From assembly GCA_012295275.1 (NCBI GenBank), contig CM022665.1, forward strand, positions 9,347,476 to 9,411,475: a stretch of 64,000 nt of DNA, read 5' to 3'. The notes below the pieces were generated by a model. The model was not told the DNA's origin, did not search any database, and worked only from the letters and a program-made list of their open reading frames with translations. Made by a program: the position numbers and the translations under genes. Each line of letters begins with the position of its first letter. The first letter of the stretch is position 1. Positions 13,773 through 26,493 of the stretch are shown in pieces. The DNA is from Chrysomallon squamiferum (taxonomy: Eukaryota; Mollusca; Gastropoda; Neomphalida; Peltospiridae).

Positions 13773-15498
13773 AAAAATAAGTTTGTTTCTTAATTGATTA
13801 TATATATAGCTGAATTGATTAGCAGCCCAGTTCTCTTGTATTTCTGTTCAAAACAAGTTGCATCAAATTATGTTTTTTAATGGATATATCCTAATTTGTC
13901 TACATTAATAAATAAATAAACGATAACAAAAATTCATGATCTCTACCAAACTTGCAGGATGGGGGGGGGGGAAGAAGTTAAAAAAAAGAAAGGAAAAAAT
14001 CTCTTCACCAAAAAAAAAAAAAAAGAGCTAATAATAAATTTAAAAAATAAAATTAATGTATTTAAAAATCTCTTAATATCTGATCAGACATTATATGCTT
14101 ATTTAGAGGAATGTAAATAAGTAACTAAAAATATCTGCTTAGCTTAGAGAATTTATTTACAAAAAGATGTATTATTATTATTTGTTAAAATTTTCAAGGA
14201 AATGTCATATAAGAAGAAATTAATGCAATATGTCATTCTCTGAATAATTCTGGTTTTTTCTTTTTTTTTCTCTTAATAACATGGAAAGCAGATAAAAAAA
14301 AATATTAACCACATAAATAAAAATATAACTGAAAACATCACTGTAATAAAACTTGTTGCATAGGATTACTTGGCATCAGTGTTTCTTGTATGTGTCATTG
14401 TTAACTGCTGTGAATCATATGCTCCCACTCATTTTGTGCAATAACAAGAAGGACCATAATATTTATTTTTGTCAGCTAGTTTATGACCTTATTTAGAAAA
14501 GGTCTTGATACTTCTAGTTGTTTCTGATAATCAATTTTAGTGAATAATAAAAATAAATTTATAAGTAATATTAAACCATTTATCAGCAGCAAAGAATTAT
14601 AATGAGTTTTGTCACATAACTTTTGCTTAATAAGATGACAAACATGTTTTTATTTATTGGAAAAATGTATTCAGAACTTCCTGGCAGAGCTGGTGAAAGA
14701 TATATGAAATCCATAATATACCATCCCACCCAATTCTTTCATAATATTAGCGTGTTTTATGTGAAACTTATTCATTACTTATTGTATAAACAGAGTTTGT
14801 GTGAATGCATATTTCAGAATCTTTTGTACATACACGTACATATCCATATGTATAATTCTTTTGCATGTACTGATGACAATTTGTATAGCATTTTCAAAGT
14901 GTTACAGAATAAAATCCTTTACTGTTCATTTTTTTTTTTTTATGTCTTTCACTAAATTATATGTATGTATGTATGAGTTTCCATTTGGCTCAATACCCCT
15001 ACACTTCTTTTCTTATTATTCTTAATGTAAAGAATAATAATCGTAATATTTCTAACAGACGGTAATAGATCTATAACCCTCCTTGAAGCACTTTTTTTGC
15101 AACCTAGTATTTTGATAATTATTAATAAATTACAGACTAAAAAATAAATAGAAGTTACTTCTATTTTTAGTATTACTATGTTCTGATAAATAGGTGCCAA
15201 ATGGGGATACAGAAATTCATATATATATATATATATATATAAAGATGAAATTAGATACGACAGAAGGTAGCCTTGATTATAATATTATAATAATAATAAT
15301 AATAATAATAATAATTATTATTATTATTATTATTATTATTTCAAATTTTACATTAACTAAGCAAAGTAAATGATAATTTTATAATTATAATTATTATTTT
15401 CCCATCCCCGGAGATAACGGAAATAGTTTCAACAAAACACTGTAGAACTTGGATTATTCTGTACGTGAAACATTTCCGAATTTTCTGTAGTTTTAAAA
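12366..15498. other. Intergenic, AT-rich, poly-A runs
   Basis: No exon was recognised between the FANCG-like and CLIC genes. The region holds several long A runs (12381-12400, 13742-13770), short T-rich ladders and, near its right end, (TA)n and (ATA)n/(TTA)n tracts. An 81-codon open frame starting at 13220 resembles no family I know and has the base composition of the surrounding DNA. Confidence 0.6.
15219..15341. repeat. (TA)n and palindromic (TAA)n(TTA)n tract
   Basis: A TA dinucleotide run (15219-15240) is followed by (ATA)n passing directly into (ATT)n at about 15287-15341. The second part is a perfect inverted repeat that could extrude as a hairpin. It lies about 300 bases upstream of the CLIC start codon. 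Confidence 0.9.
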
Positions 15499-15530
15499 TC
15501 ACGTGACACAGTTGCTATTAAGCGCATGCG
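15499..15530 (+). promoter_or_regulatory. Candidate CLIC promoter: E-box and NRF1-like site
   Basis: Just upstream of the first CLIC coding exon lie TCACGTGA (15499-15506, a palindromic CACGTG E-box) and GCGCATGCG (15522-15530, close to the NRF1 consensus GCGCATGCGC). The surrounding 150 bases contain more CpG than the flanks. No TATA box is evident, which fits a broad-type promoter. Function is inferred from motif identity only. Confidence 0.5.
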
Positions 15531-15612
15531 TATTTTGGATGTTATTTTGGGCGAGGCTAATGCGTCATTGATAGTTTATAAAATTGTTTCGTGTTGCATT
15601 TATTTTGTAAAA

Positions 15613-16517
15613 ATGAGCGCAGATACTGAGCAAATATATCAGAATGACCAAACGGCCGAAAAGGACAATGATGACCCTAACCAATGTAATTTTGATCTCT
15701 ATATAAAGGTAAGTTAATTGCAGTGTTTTCAATCTCGCTTTGATGGCGGACTACTGGGTATTGTTGCCGACGGATATCCGATACTATCTTAGTTCATGGC
15801 CAGCATTCAATGGCGGATTTTTTTCAAAGCGTATGATCACCGATTTTGATGATGCGGGATTGTTGCGATTTACAAACGTGAAACGATTAAGGACATTTTG
15901 CTAAAATAATCTGAAAATAAAGTGCCATTTCGTACTATTATCAACCACTATAAAGTATAATAACACTTTTTAACAGTATAACGACTATTTTTAATATTTA
16001 GAACAAGACTAAATCTAATTACATAATTTAAAACTACCGTAATGCAATATCATTAACTCGGAATAATGCATTTATGTTATGTCAGGTATATACACTCGTG
16101 TTTTTTGTTCATATTTTCATAATTTTTTTCAAATAATTCAGAGTTCATCCTACAATAACAATTTACAGATTTCATTTACAGGGGTGTGGTCAGAAATTTT
16201 TAATGTTTCCTTAAATAATTTTTTGTGGAGTTCCATCATAATGATAATCGGTAATTATATATGAAGGGAATACAGAACCTAAGATTATAATTTAAACTAT
16301 TTTGTCGTAATTATAGAGTAAATAATGTTATCCATAGTAACAAAAATGTGAATTCAATGTATTGATTTATTCAATTTTTATTTTTTAAAACAATTTATTG
16401 AATAATAAAATAAGGAATACGGTAATATAATAACACTTTACAATCCCCATAAAATTAAAAGTTTTTATTATTATGATTATTATTATTATTTTTTTTTTTG
16501 TTTTAAAGATTTAAAGT

Positions 16518-16554
<37 letters not shown>

Positions 16555-19050
16555 TAAGAGTTGTTACACTGAAGTAAAATAAAACTGCTATTTATTGATG
16601 ATGGTTTTGTGCAGTTTATGAATTTATCATGAATTAAAAATGTTACACCTACATGGTTCATATGCAAATAAAATAAGTATTTAGTCTGAATACACCGGCT
16701 GTTTTGTTAGGTCAAATTCTAGGTATGTAGAAATTAAGTAAAATTGTAATCAGTATAAACCATGTAGGAATATAGTAATAGTTCATACTTGAATTGGGCT
16801 TGAAAATGGTATAGCATCAGACACAACTTTCTATTCTGAAATATTGCACCTGGTTAATCTAATAAACTTCCATCATCCAAGATAGCAAACATGTTTTTCC
16901 TCTTGGAAAATACATACCTTAAATTTTGAGGTCCATTAACATAAGCACTGCACATAGAGAACATTTATTTTATTAACATTCTTATATTACATTTTGTAAA
17001 TATTCTAAAATTAATCCTAATTATATAAGGATAGCTCTCAGTAATAAAGGCGGTGTTATCTTTCATAGACTAATTACATAATAAATAGTTGATTGTTACA
17101 TTTTATTTGGAACTTGTTTTTTTCCATATTTTGTTATAAGCTGTCTAGAAATGTTTGTATCATAAATATATACAAATATTTTGAATGGTATTGTGCTAAA
17201 CTTTTCTTTTTCTTTTTAATTATTATTTGTATTTTCAGGCATCACCCATTGACAAAGAGACAAGAGGACCATGTCCACTGTGTCAGCAATGGTTTATGAT
17301 AGCCTACCTTATGGCTGAAAACCAGGAAGGGGTCGTCTTCAAGGTTTTTACTGTCCAGGCTGACTGTCCTCCAAAGCTTTTTGTGGACAAAGGTTGGAGC
17401 AAGACATTTCCGGTAGTCATTGCAAAAAAGCCTTGTCGCAACAAAGCAGGACATGACTTGGCAGATGAGATGTTTGACACATTTGAAGAACTGGAGAAAT
17501 TCTTTGAGGGCATTAATCGATCATGTCCTGAGTTGAAACGCCACAATGCTCCCAATGCCAATGCTGTTCTTGAAGTAGCAGATATTTATGCTGTGAGTAT
17601 CTTTTATCTAATGTGTAAAATGTTATTCAGGTTACAAAATTCATTTGGCATAGTTATGAACATGGTTCATTACCAAATGTTTAAAATACATATAATTGCA
17701 TATATCACTTACGCTACATGGATTAGATTGGTTATGCTTATACAAAACTAATAAACTTATTTATGTTCATGTTGAACAAAAAAACATTAAAAATTATTTT
17801 CTTCAGCCACCCCTCTATATTTCTTCAGCAGTGATAAAAAGCCTGATTATATAGGTAAACATGATTGAGTTAAATAAAACAATTATTGACATATAGATAT
17901 TATGAACTGTAATGTTATACTTAAAATTCATATTTTTGACACCAGCCATTTTCTTTGCCAGTTTCACAAAGAATAAAAAAAAAATGTTCATATGAAGCAC
18001 ATCAGTCCCACATAGTTGTCACTAAATCTTGGTATTTCAGTGTTCTACAGCTATTAATTACATTTAAACAATTTGATAATGTCATTCAGTATAAAAATGT
18101 ATATTAATAATAAGGTACATAGTGCTTATAAAAGTAGTAGTAAAGCTTTAGGTTAAAAAATTTCAGGAAGAATTATTTTCAAAGTCATTTCCAGGTTGGA
18201 AATGGAAACTGTTTTGGATTTCAGTTTTTCTGAATTTCGTTTCTTCTATTTTTAAAAACAGGTTTTCTGTGGTTTCCTGAAGGGATCCAAGAAACTAACT
18301 CAGCTGGAAAGGAAACTTGAAGAATTGAATGATTACTTAGAATCAAATGAAGGCAAATTTCTTGTAGATGATGTCTTGAGTTTTGCCGACTGTCACCTTT
18401 TACCACGACTGCAGCATCTCAGAGTGGCTGCTGAAGTGAGCAATATAATTCTGAATTTCCTTTTTTTATTATTTCTTTTTTATTTATATATATATTTATA
18501 TATACAATCAAAATTATAAAAATTATGCTAGTTATATTTGTTTTTTATTGTTTATAGTACAACATTGGGGGGGGTTATCATTTGCTTTGGTATAAAAATA
18601 CTAATTTTAAAAATAGTTTACCTGAATTTATTGGTTAAACAGTCTGTGGCTCTTGTGCCTGTTGTACTTTTGTAAGTATAGTAGATTTTAAGCTAATTGT
18701 ATTTTTTTTTTTCCTAGAAATACTGCAACTATCAAATTCCATCCAAGTTCACTGCCTTGTGGAAATATTTGGATGATGCCTACCATCAGCCAGCCTTTAT
18801 TAACACATTGCCATCAGATCAGGATATTGTGTACAATTATGAAAAGAAAACTGCTTTTCCTCTTCCAAAGCGTGGCAACCCAACACTACAAGCTTTCACT
18901 TACACAAAAGATATCCCAGAGGAAGTCAAAGCAGTTTTAAATAAGAAGACTGATGATCAAGAAGTAATGGAAAGTAATGGAGAGTCTGCATTAAATGAAA
19001 ATGAAAGTAGCATAAATGAAGATTCCACAGTTAATGATAGCCCAGAGTAA
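15613..19050 (+). CDS. CLIC: Chloride intracellular channel (CLIC/EXC-4) protein
   Basis: Four exons (15613-15708, 17239-17592, 18262-18435, 18718-19050), all joined in phase 0, code 318 residues. CLICs have a GST-omega fold, exist as soluble and membrane-associated forms, and act in tubulogenesis, ion conductance and glutaredoxin-like chemistry. After an acidic 32-residue leader the thioredoxin-like domain opens with CPLCQQWFMIAYLMAE (C44-P-L-C47), the glutaredoxin-like and putative transmembrane segment. The all-helical C-terminal domain carries FADCHLLPRLQHLRVAAEKY, close to the vertebrate [20 protein letters not shown] block, then ALWKYLDDAY and FINTLPSDQDI. A tail with AFTYTKDIPEE resembles the Drosophila/EXC-4 extension that vertebrate CLICs lack, followed by about 45 acidic Ser/Asn-rich residues. 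An in-frame ATG at 15526 would add 29 residues; 15613 was preferred because the acidic leader begins there. Confidence 0.93.
16523..16550. repeat. Poly-A tract in CLIC intron 1
   Basis: About 28 uninterrupted A residues in intron 1 (15709-17238). Similar runs occur throughout the window, so this is background character of the genome rather than a specific retrotransposon tail. Confidence 0.9.
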
Positions 19051-19606
19051 AAGTGAAATTTCACTTTCTAACAACCACTATATTCAGGTTGAACTATTGC
19101 TGCATCAGTTGTTAGCCAGTATAGGGGTGTGACTGTTGCATGCAAAATTACAGTGATGGCATCTGACAGACAGATTTCCTGTATGTATTCAATATCTATC
19201 CAGAGAAAATAAGTATTTTATGAATGTTTAATGGACAAAAATTGTCAGTGTAATTTGAATAACATGTATAGATTTTATTTGATATTATGCTTAAGATATT
19301 GTGATCACGAATATCATTGACATGTAATTCAAATATAAAACATTGGTGTAAAATCAAGAATACCATAATGCATAAATTGAGGACAGTAATGTTTCTCAAA
19401 TCTGAATTAGCCAAAATACAATATTAAAAATCATATTTTTTTCTTCATGTTTATATTGTCTTTATTTTAGACAGGAATCTTTGTTTTTTTTAAAAACATT
19501 TGTACATGGGACCAGATCTAATGCCAGATACAAATTGGCAGAACCAGAAACTTCTGAAATGTAATTTATGCAACAGACATTTACAGACACAATTAATAAT
19601 AGTCAT

Positions 19607-19612
19607 AATAAA
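19607..19612 (+). other. Candidate polyadenylation signal, CLIC gene
   Basis: AATAAA about 560 bases after the CLIC stop. A second AATAAA at 19913-19918 could serve a longer 3' UTR. Which is used cannot be told from the sequence. Confidence 0.4.
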
Positions 19613-19919
19613 GTTTAAAAATATTAATTTATTTTAATTCTGTTTTCTCATATTTTTAAACCTGGTAGGCAAAAACCACAAATTTGAGTTAGACTGAGTA
19701 GGGTGTTTACTGCTGTGCGGCAGTTAATTCTCTGATGTTTTGTAGATAAAGGAATGGGGTCAGGCAGGTTTGTTCGTCATGCATTTGGATAAGACCTATT
19801 TAATGATGGCAAAATATATTTAATTTTAAAATGTTTGGAAAACCACTTTCATTAAACAGTTTGTCATGCATGTCATTATTAATTAATGGTTGTCATAAAT
19901 CAGAATGTAAATAATAAAG

Positions 19920-22388
19920 GATCTTTAAAATAAGCATTATTGTACTTAGGCTTTTGATAGTGAATTACTTACCATGCTGAATGTTCCTTTAATTTAAAGC
20001 GACAAAAAACCAGAAATGTTTTCTTTTGGATACGTTTAAATAATATCTACACAAGTACATAATGCATACTAATTGCCGTTTCTTCTGTTAGATGTTCTCA
20101 TATGGGAAATTTATTTTTAATTTTATATATATATATATATATAGTTTTTTTTTTTTCAAACTTGCAGAATACAGATTTTAACTAACTCATATAAAGTACA
20201 AGTTAAATCGTTCAGGATTATTTTTCCAAATTATATGTATATTGATGAAAATAGATAATTGCTGAAGAAACATTGCTTTGTGAAAAGAAAAAGAAAAAAT
20301 CTATGCATTATGGAACCACAAACAGTTGGCATCAAATTCTTCCTTTCCCCTCAGATAAATAAATAAATATGATTTGCATAAACTTAGCACTTACCCTTCT
20401 GGTGTATATTAAAATTAGAAAAATGCATTTTTCTGTGGCATATTTTTGGTTAGTTCATATATTAGTTAATGTTTGGTTTTTCTACTCCTTGCTTTTCCAA
20501 CAGTAGGCAAGGCCTTTGGCTTGTAGCATTATATCAAAACATTAGTGCATATATAAATATATATCTTTGTATGTATAATTATATATCTATACATGTATTA
20601 CAATAGTTAGAGAATGAATGTCTTGGCAGATTTTGATTGTCTAGAGACAAAACTTTCTTTGGTGTATAGCCAAATACTTCTTTTTTTTTAAAAATGTTTT
20701 AAATTTTTAATACTGAAGTTAATTTGAAAAGGTTCTGAAAAACATTTTTGAGGTTTTGTTACCATGTTTTCATGTTTCAGTGTTTTTTTTTTGTTTTTTT
20801 TTTATAAAAGATCTCAGTTGATGTTCAGAGGGTTCATATTCTGATGGAGTGAATAACATTACGACGTTTAATATGATGAGCACACATATTTTTCCTGTGC
20901 ATGTTACATTGTTTTTTTAAATTATTTTTTGTAAATTGGGAATTCACCAGTTAACTTCAGTACATTTCCATTTTTTTTATATTTTTTTTTATTTTTTATG
21001 TGTACTTCACATAAAAATAATTTGATTACCTGGTGCAGTATAATACTGCTTTTAGTTTTAATTAAACTGTTTTGATATACTGAAGCAAAAACAACAATAG
21101 TGGGTCTTTAGTCAATCTGCTGTCAGTACATGATTTAAAGTAAGTGGATAAATCTTGACAAAAGCAGTAATTTGAATCAAATAATTATTATCAGGAAGGC
21201 TTGTACACATAAGCACATTTATTGCAATAAAAATAATTAAAACTGGGAAATTTGTTGGTTTTTTTTACTAACCTGACTGGAATGAAATTACTAATATTTG
21301 AAGGCAAGGTTATGTCATGGATATACTATATTTTGGTTTTTTAAAATGTCTGTAATTCACACCTGTTTATATAACTGGAGCAAGACAAACTACAAAATTC
21401 TGAAATTGGTATTTATTAATATAATAAATAGCACATGTTAACTATTTATAAACTTGCATCGTGATCCAGCACATTTAAGAAGTTAATGACAATAATAATT
21501 TAAAATTTTGGTACAAAATTAAAAAAAAAAAAAAAAAAATTCAGCTGAACTCTAAGAAAACGCTGTTTATGCTTTAGAAAGTAGCATTATAAAAACCAGC
21601 ACTATAACTTTAATGGAAAATATTAAAAATGACATTTGAGAAAAAAAAAAAAAAAAAAAAAAATGGAAATCATAATTATTTTCAAAGGACAAATGTACTG
21701 GATATAGCTCAACATCAGAACAGACTACATACATCCTCAATTTCTTAATGCTAGTGAATTGGACTTCGACTGTAGCATTTGTTTTTCTTCTATCCAGTAG
21801 AATAATGTATGTTTTTATTATGTTCACTGATTTCTGCATTGATTTGATTTTTTAATTACATTTTTGTTTTGATGCTAAGCAATAACAATAATCGGTAGCA
21901 TATCAAGAACAGAAACAGAGTGCCTTAAGATAAATGCATTTCATTATAAAGAAAGAAGAAGTCATTTGGGAAAATACATCTGTATATGATAAGTTTAGCT
22001 GAACTGATAATTTCTTGCAAAATGAAGATCAAATCTAGAATGTGTAGTAATATAAAGAAAATATATTTTTACAAACCCATCCAAAGATGAAACATGCTTA
22101 TAATTATTAAAAAAATTGTCATATTAGAATATGGGAAAATTAATACTGCCCCACAAAATCACTAATTAGTAATTTTATGAAATATTTGTCTTTTTTAAAA
22201 CTTTCACATAACAAAAATGGTTTTAAACCTGTGTTCTGCAAAGAAAACTGGAGAGAAGTTTAAAAAAAGAAAGTTGGATTATAAAGAAGGGAGGTAACTC
22301 AAAACAATGAATCTAAAGGATGAAAAAACGTAACAAATTGTTAGCTGTAGTTTTGTTGAATGTACTGAGTTGTCCAAAATCTTGTGCT
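19920..22388. other. Convergent intergenic region between CLIC and PFN4
   Basis: The two flanking genes point toward each other here, so the stretch probably holds both 3' UTRs. I see (TA)n at about 20124-20145, A runs near 21521 and 21642, and no recognisable coding sequence. Confidence 0.55.
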
Positions 22389-24409
22389 TCATTTTCCTTT
22401 TTCCTTAAAATAATCAGCTAAAAAGAACCAAAAAAAAAGAGAGAACATTCAGTTAAGTATCTATTAAACAATTTTGTTAACTGCAAAATAATGAACATGA
22501 AAATTGAAGAAAGAAATGCATGAAACACAGAAAAAAGAAAACTAAGATCAAGATAAAAATATTAATTTCACACTGAAAAAAAAAGAAAATAGATTACAAA
22601 TCATATTTCTGAGACAGTCTTCAAAGAAAAGAGTAAGTTATCTTTTATGCTGGTTAATAATGCTGGTTGACAACCAGAGAAGGATTATGGCTGTAATGGA
22701 AAATAATGCAATAGACAATCTGAAAACTACTGATCCTGCAGCTTATCATGACCAACACCATTCTTTTAACCAAAGGACTACTGTTTTCATTTTGTCTTAT
22801 AAAATAATGTTAAAAGTGTATTTTCTGGTATGGAAGTTACTGATATGAAAACAAAAATAATATATATATATATATATATATACCTAATTTTTCAACTGCC
22901 TCAACACATATACCAGCAAACATGTTTTCCGTATATGTAGCAACAAGAAGCAGAGTATTGGTTTTAACTAGCACTAGGCCATTCTTGTTCTGAAAAATAT
23001 AAAATGGAATTAGAACAATAACTTATGTCAAACTAACAGAATAACCAGTCAGATATTGCACAATGTAATTTTGAGTTACAGCCTATTATGCAGTCCGGTG
23101 CATCAATAGATCAATTTTTTTTCCACCATAAATAGGTTTGAAAACATCTTGACCCTCATGTCTATATATATATTTTGCTGAAATCGGTCAATAAAACATG
23201 TCAAAATCTTAATGAAATTATGCTACACACTTATTTTCCTAAGATTCATCTAAAATCTCTGACATCACACCCCTATACATTACATATCACTGATCTCTAG
23301 AATGTGGTTTATCTTATTCCAACAAAACTTGAGTTTTGATAATTTTCACCATGTGACTGGTTATCCTATGTTGCTACACAATTACAGTAATTTGTTATGA
23401 CCTAAAATAAATAAGAACAGCATGAAATAAAAAAACAGCTTCATCTAATTATTACAGTAAACTTTGGTAAACTGTCAGCTCTTAAGGCATTCTGATATGT
23501 AAATATTATAATAAAGTTATATTTTTCACCCTGACAAAGCTAACAAAAAGCTTTTTAATTCCATGTAGTTGTAATGAAAAACATTTGATCTCATGAAACT
23601 GGTATTAACAGTTAAAAACAGAAATTATTGTTAATAATAATATGATTCATTGGTGCTGAACATCCTATTATTTGTATAAGTTAATATAACACTGACAGTT
23701 ATGCTTACACATTTTGCATATATTGAATTCCTGTCAGCTCGTACACATTTGTACTGTTGGTCTGAAAAATAGATTCCTTCCTCACGTGTCTGTGGAGGAT
23801 TTCTAAAAGCATCCAATAACATCTGGACTTGATCTGGATACAACTGAAAATGTAAATAATAAAGCATGTTCACATAAGAAATTAGTGATAATAATCATCA
23901 AAAGAAGGCCCAAACTAATATTATTACCAGCTTATTTAATTCTGATTACATCACTGTGTATAATAGTATTTTTTAAAAATCATCTTATCTTTTTTCATAT
24001 TCAATGTGTCTAACATTTATAGTCATTGTAAAATTAAGCAGGGTAGTTAAGGTGTTTAAGAAAACAACATGAAGCAGATGCAATGTTTATCATTCACAGA
24101 ATCATGGTTTTTTTTGCTAAAGTTTTTTAGAGTACACAGATACATCTTAATGTTACCCAACACTATCAAAATTAAATAATCTGGATTCAAATGTTTGATT
24201 TCAGATTTTAATATTTAGTGCCTGAATAAAAATAAAAATAAAATATATATTGCTGTTTTAGAGGACAAGATCAAATATTCAAAATAACATACAGTAAAAC
24301 CTAGAGAACTGGCTCTAATGCTGCAGTCTTTGCAGTAGATGATGGCACACTGCTGTACATGGTCAGTGGAAATCAAAGCATCGTGCAGCAAATTTTGAAG
24401 CTGGTTCAT
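22389..24409 (-). CDS. PFN4: Profilin-4, core reading frame
   Basis: Minus-strand coding exons, in transcript order, are 24409-24293 (from the first profilin-like Met), 23843-23709, 22989-22884 and 22417-22389 (stop). They give 128 residues, against 129 for human PFN4 as I recall it. [18 protein letters not shown] matches the PFN4 N-terminal helix. Exon 2 holds [20 protein letters not shown] and [12 protein letters not shown]; exon 3 holds [11 protein letters not shown] and CVEAVEKL; the 29-nt last exon ends ADYFKEKGK. The diagnostic EGIYF, CVRAD and LLVATYTE blocks are shared with PFN4 rather than with the ubiquitous profilins. PFN4 is a divergent testis profilin linked in mammals to sperm-head development, with weak or absent actin and poly-proline binding. 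The first exon extends 12 bases 5' of this Met in an open frame (DAVK) to a good acceptor at 24422, so an upstream exon joins here. Confidence 0.92.
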
Positions 24410-24445
24410 TTTGACAGCATCCTGTGGGGGGGGAACACAAATAAA

Positions 24446-24494
<49 letters not shown>

Positions 24495-25345
24495 TATTTG
24501 CAGATCTGTGTGGATTAAATTATGTTTCCAGTTAGTAGTAATCTCAACATGTCCAACTAAATTTAGATTAAATGTGTATTCTAAATAAATAATTTTAGTT
24601 TGTTAAATAAATTACATGTATATGATCTCTAATATTTTGTATGTATGTTTTGTGCTGGGTTGAACTGCAGCATCTTTGACCTTTAAAAGGAAGTTTAAGA
24701 AAGTCCCTAGCTTCTAATCATTGCATTTTTGGAGACGAACATGCTTAGTATGGAAAAGGTGCTATATAAATATAGTACAATGTATAAATACTGAAATCAG
24801 TAGACATCTGGTTTGTGATTATGTAAAACCCTTTGCTCTTAATCATAAATAACTGATTTGTCATTGATATACTTATATAATGAAATTAATATACAACACT
24901 GGGACTATGCCATGATTTCTGGATTTGTATTAACAACATTACAAAATTTGTCTGCTTTTTTTTTTTATTTATAGTTATTTTTAGATCTGGATAGAATATT
25001 CCAAATTCATGTTAGTATTCTAGTGGTAACAAAAATATTTAACATATTTTAACTGAGTTCCATAGCTATAAATTACATAAAATGCTAAGAATTTTCCATT
25101 GTCACAACTTGAAATAAAAATGAAATGCTGATATTAATATAAAGTTTTAATCATAATAGTCTTATCAGTAACAAGAAACAAACCAGAATTTCAGAAGAGT
25201 CAGTATAAAGTTTCAAACAAGTTCATTATATAAGCAAATGCTTATGAATAATAATATTAATAATAATGAAAATAATTTTAAAAACCCTATAATAATAATA
25301 ATAATATAAAAAAAATAATAATAAATAATAATAATTTTATAAACC

Positions 25346-25391
<46 letters not shown>

Positions 25392-26452
25392 CAAACAATT
25401 AAATTAAATAAATAAATAAAATGATTAAGGCACATGATTGTTGTTAATATAAAACTCACCGGAACTCCCTGAATTTTATAATTGGGATTGTTCTGAAGAT
25501 CTAAATCTGCCATTTTTATACAATATTTCAGTTTGAAAATTAAAATAAAGGAATTGACTTCTCTGTATATGTAAGTACAGAAATTTTATATATACTGATA
25601 TATCTGTCAGTATAACAAGTAGTTCACTACATACAGTATGATAACACTGATCAAGTCTTTTCAGTAGCTCGGTAACACAAAACTGCAGACTGGGAAACAC
25701 AGAGTTCAACAGAGGTAAACCAATTCAAAGAATTATTCAATAGATTTTGGTAAATCAAGCATATTGTGTGAACACCAGCTGACATTAAAACTGTTGCCAA
25801 ACCTAAACTGTGATTAAAGATACTTAACATCCAATATCCATTACAGTAACACAATGCTGTCTAAATAGCTGATTGAATGCCTATTGTTATCTGCATGATT
25901 GCACTTTGATAACTTTCATGCACACTGATTATGGATAATATACTGAGGAGTGATTAAACGAAAAAATATTTTCTCAGTCTTTTTAAAATCAGAAGACATT
26001 ACTATAAATAACAGCAACAAAAAATAATAATAATAAAAAAAAAAATTAAAAAATGATAATAATAATAGAATAAAAAAAAAAAAAAAAAAACCCAACAAAA
26101 TAACACAAATAATTAGTTACAGTCAGAACTTGAAAATAACATACCAAATCCTAATTAGTATTTATTATAAAATTTTATATACTGAAAAAAAAATAACCCA
26201 GAAAGAAATAGAACCTCTAAAAGAAAATAAATTATCTCATACACACCCACAAACACAAAAGAAAAACTTAACAAAATAAAATGGTGTCAAAAGAGCCAAA
26301 CATAATTATTTCAGTATATTACTGAATCAGATCAGTGAAAATAATACTTTTTTCTTCTTTTTTTCTGGTTAATTTTGACTAATATATGATTTTTGAAAAT
26401 AATCCATCACTGAGGTGGATACAAATTTTTGAATCAAATTAGATCTGTTCTA

Positions 26453-26493
<41 letters not shown>

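Noticed and set aside
22660-22848. 62-codon plus-strand open frame ([15 protein letters not shown]...)
   Set aside because: It lies in an intron of PFN4 on the opposite strand, shows no match to any family I know and has no splice or promoter context.
25792-25802. TGTTGCCAAAC, also present on the minus strand near 34150, as an RFX X-box
   Set aside because: Only one half-site of the X-box is present in each case; the second half does not fit the consensus spacing.
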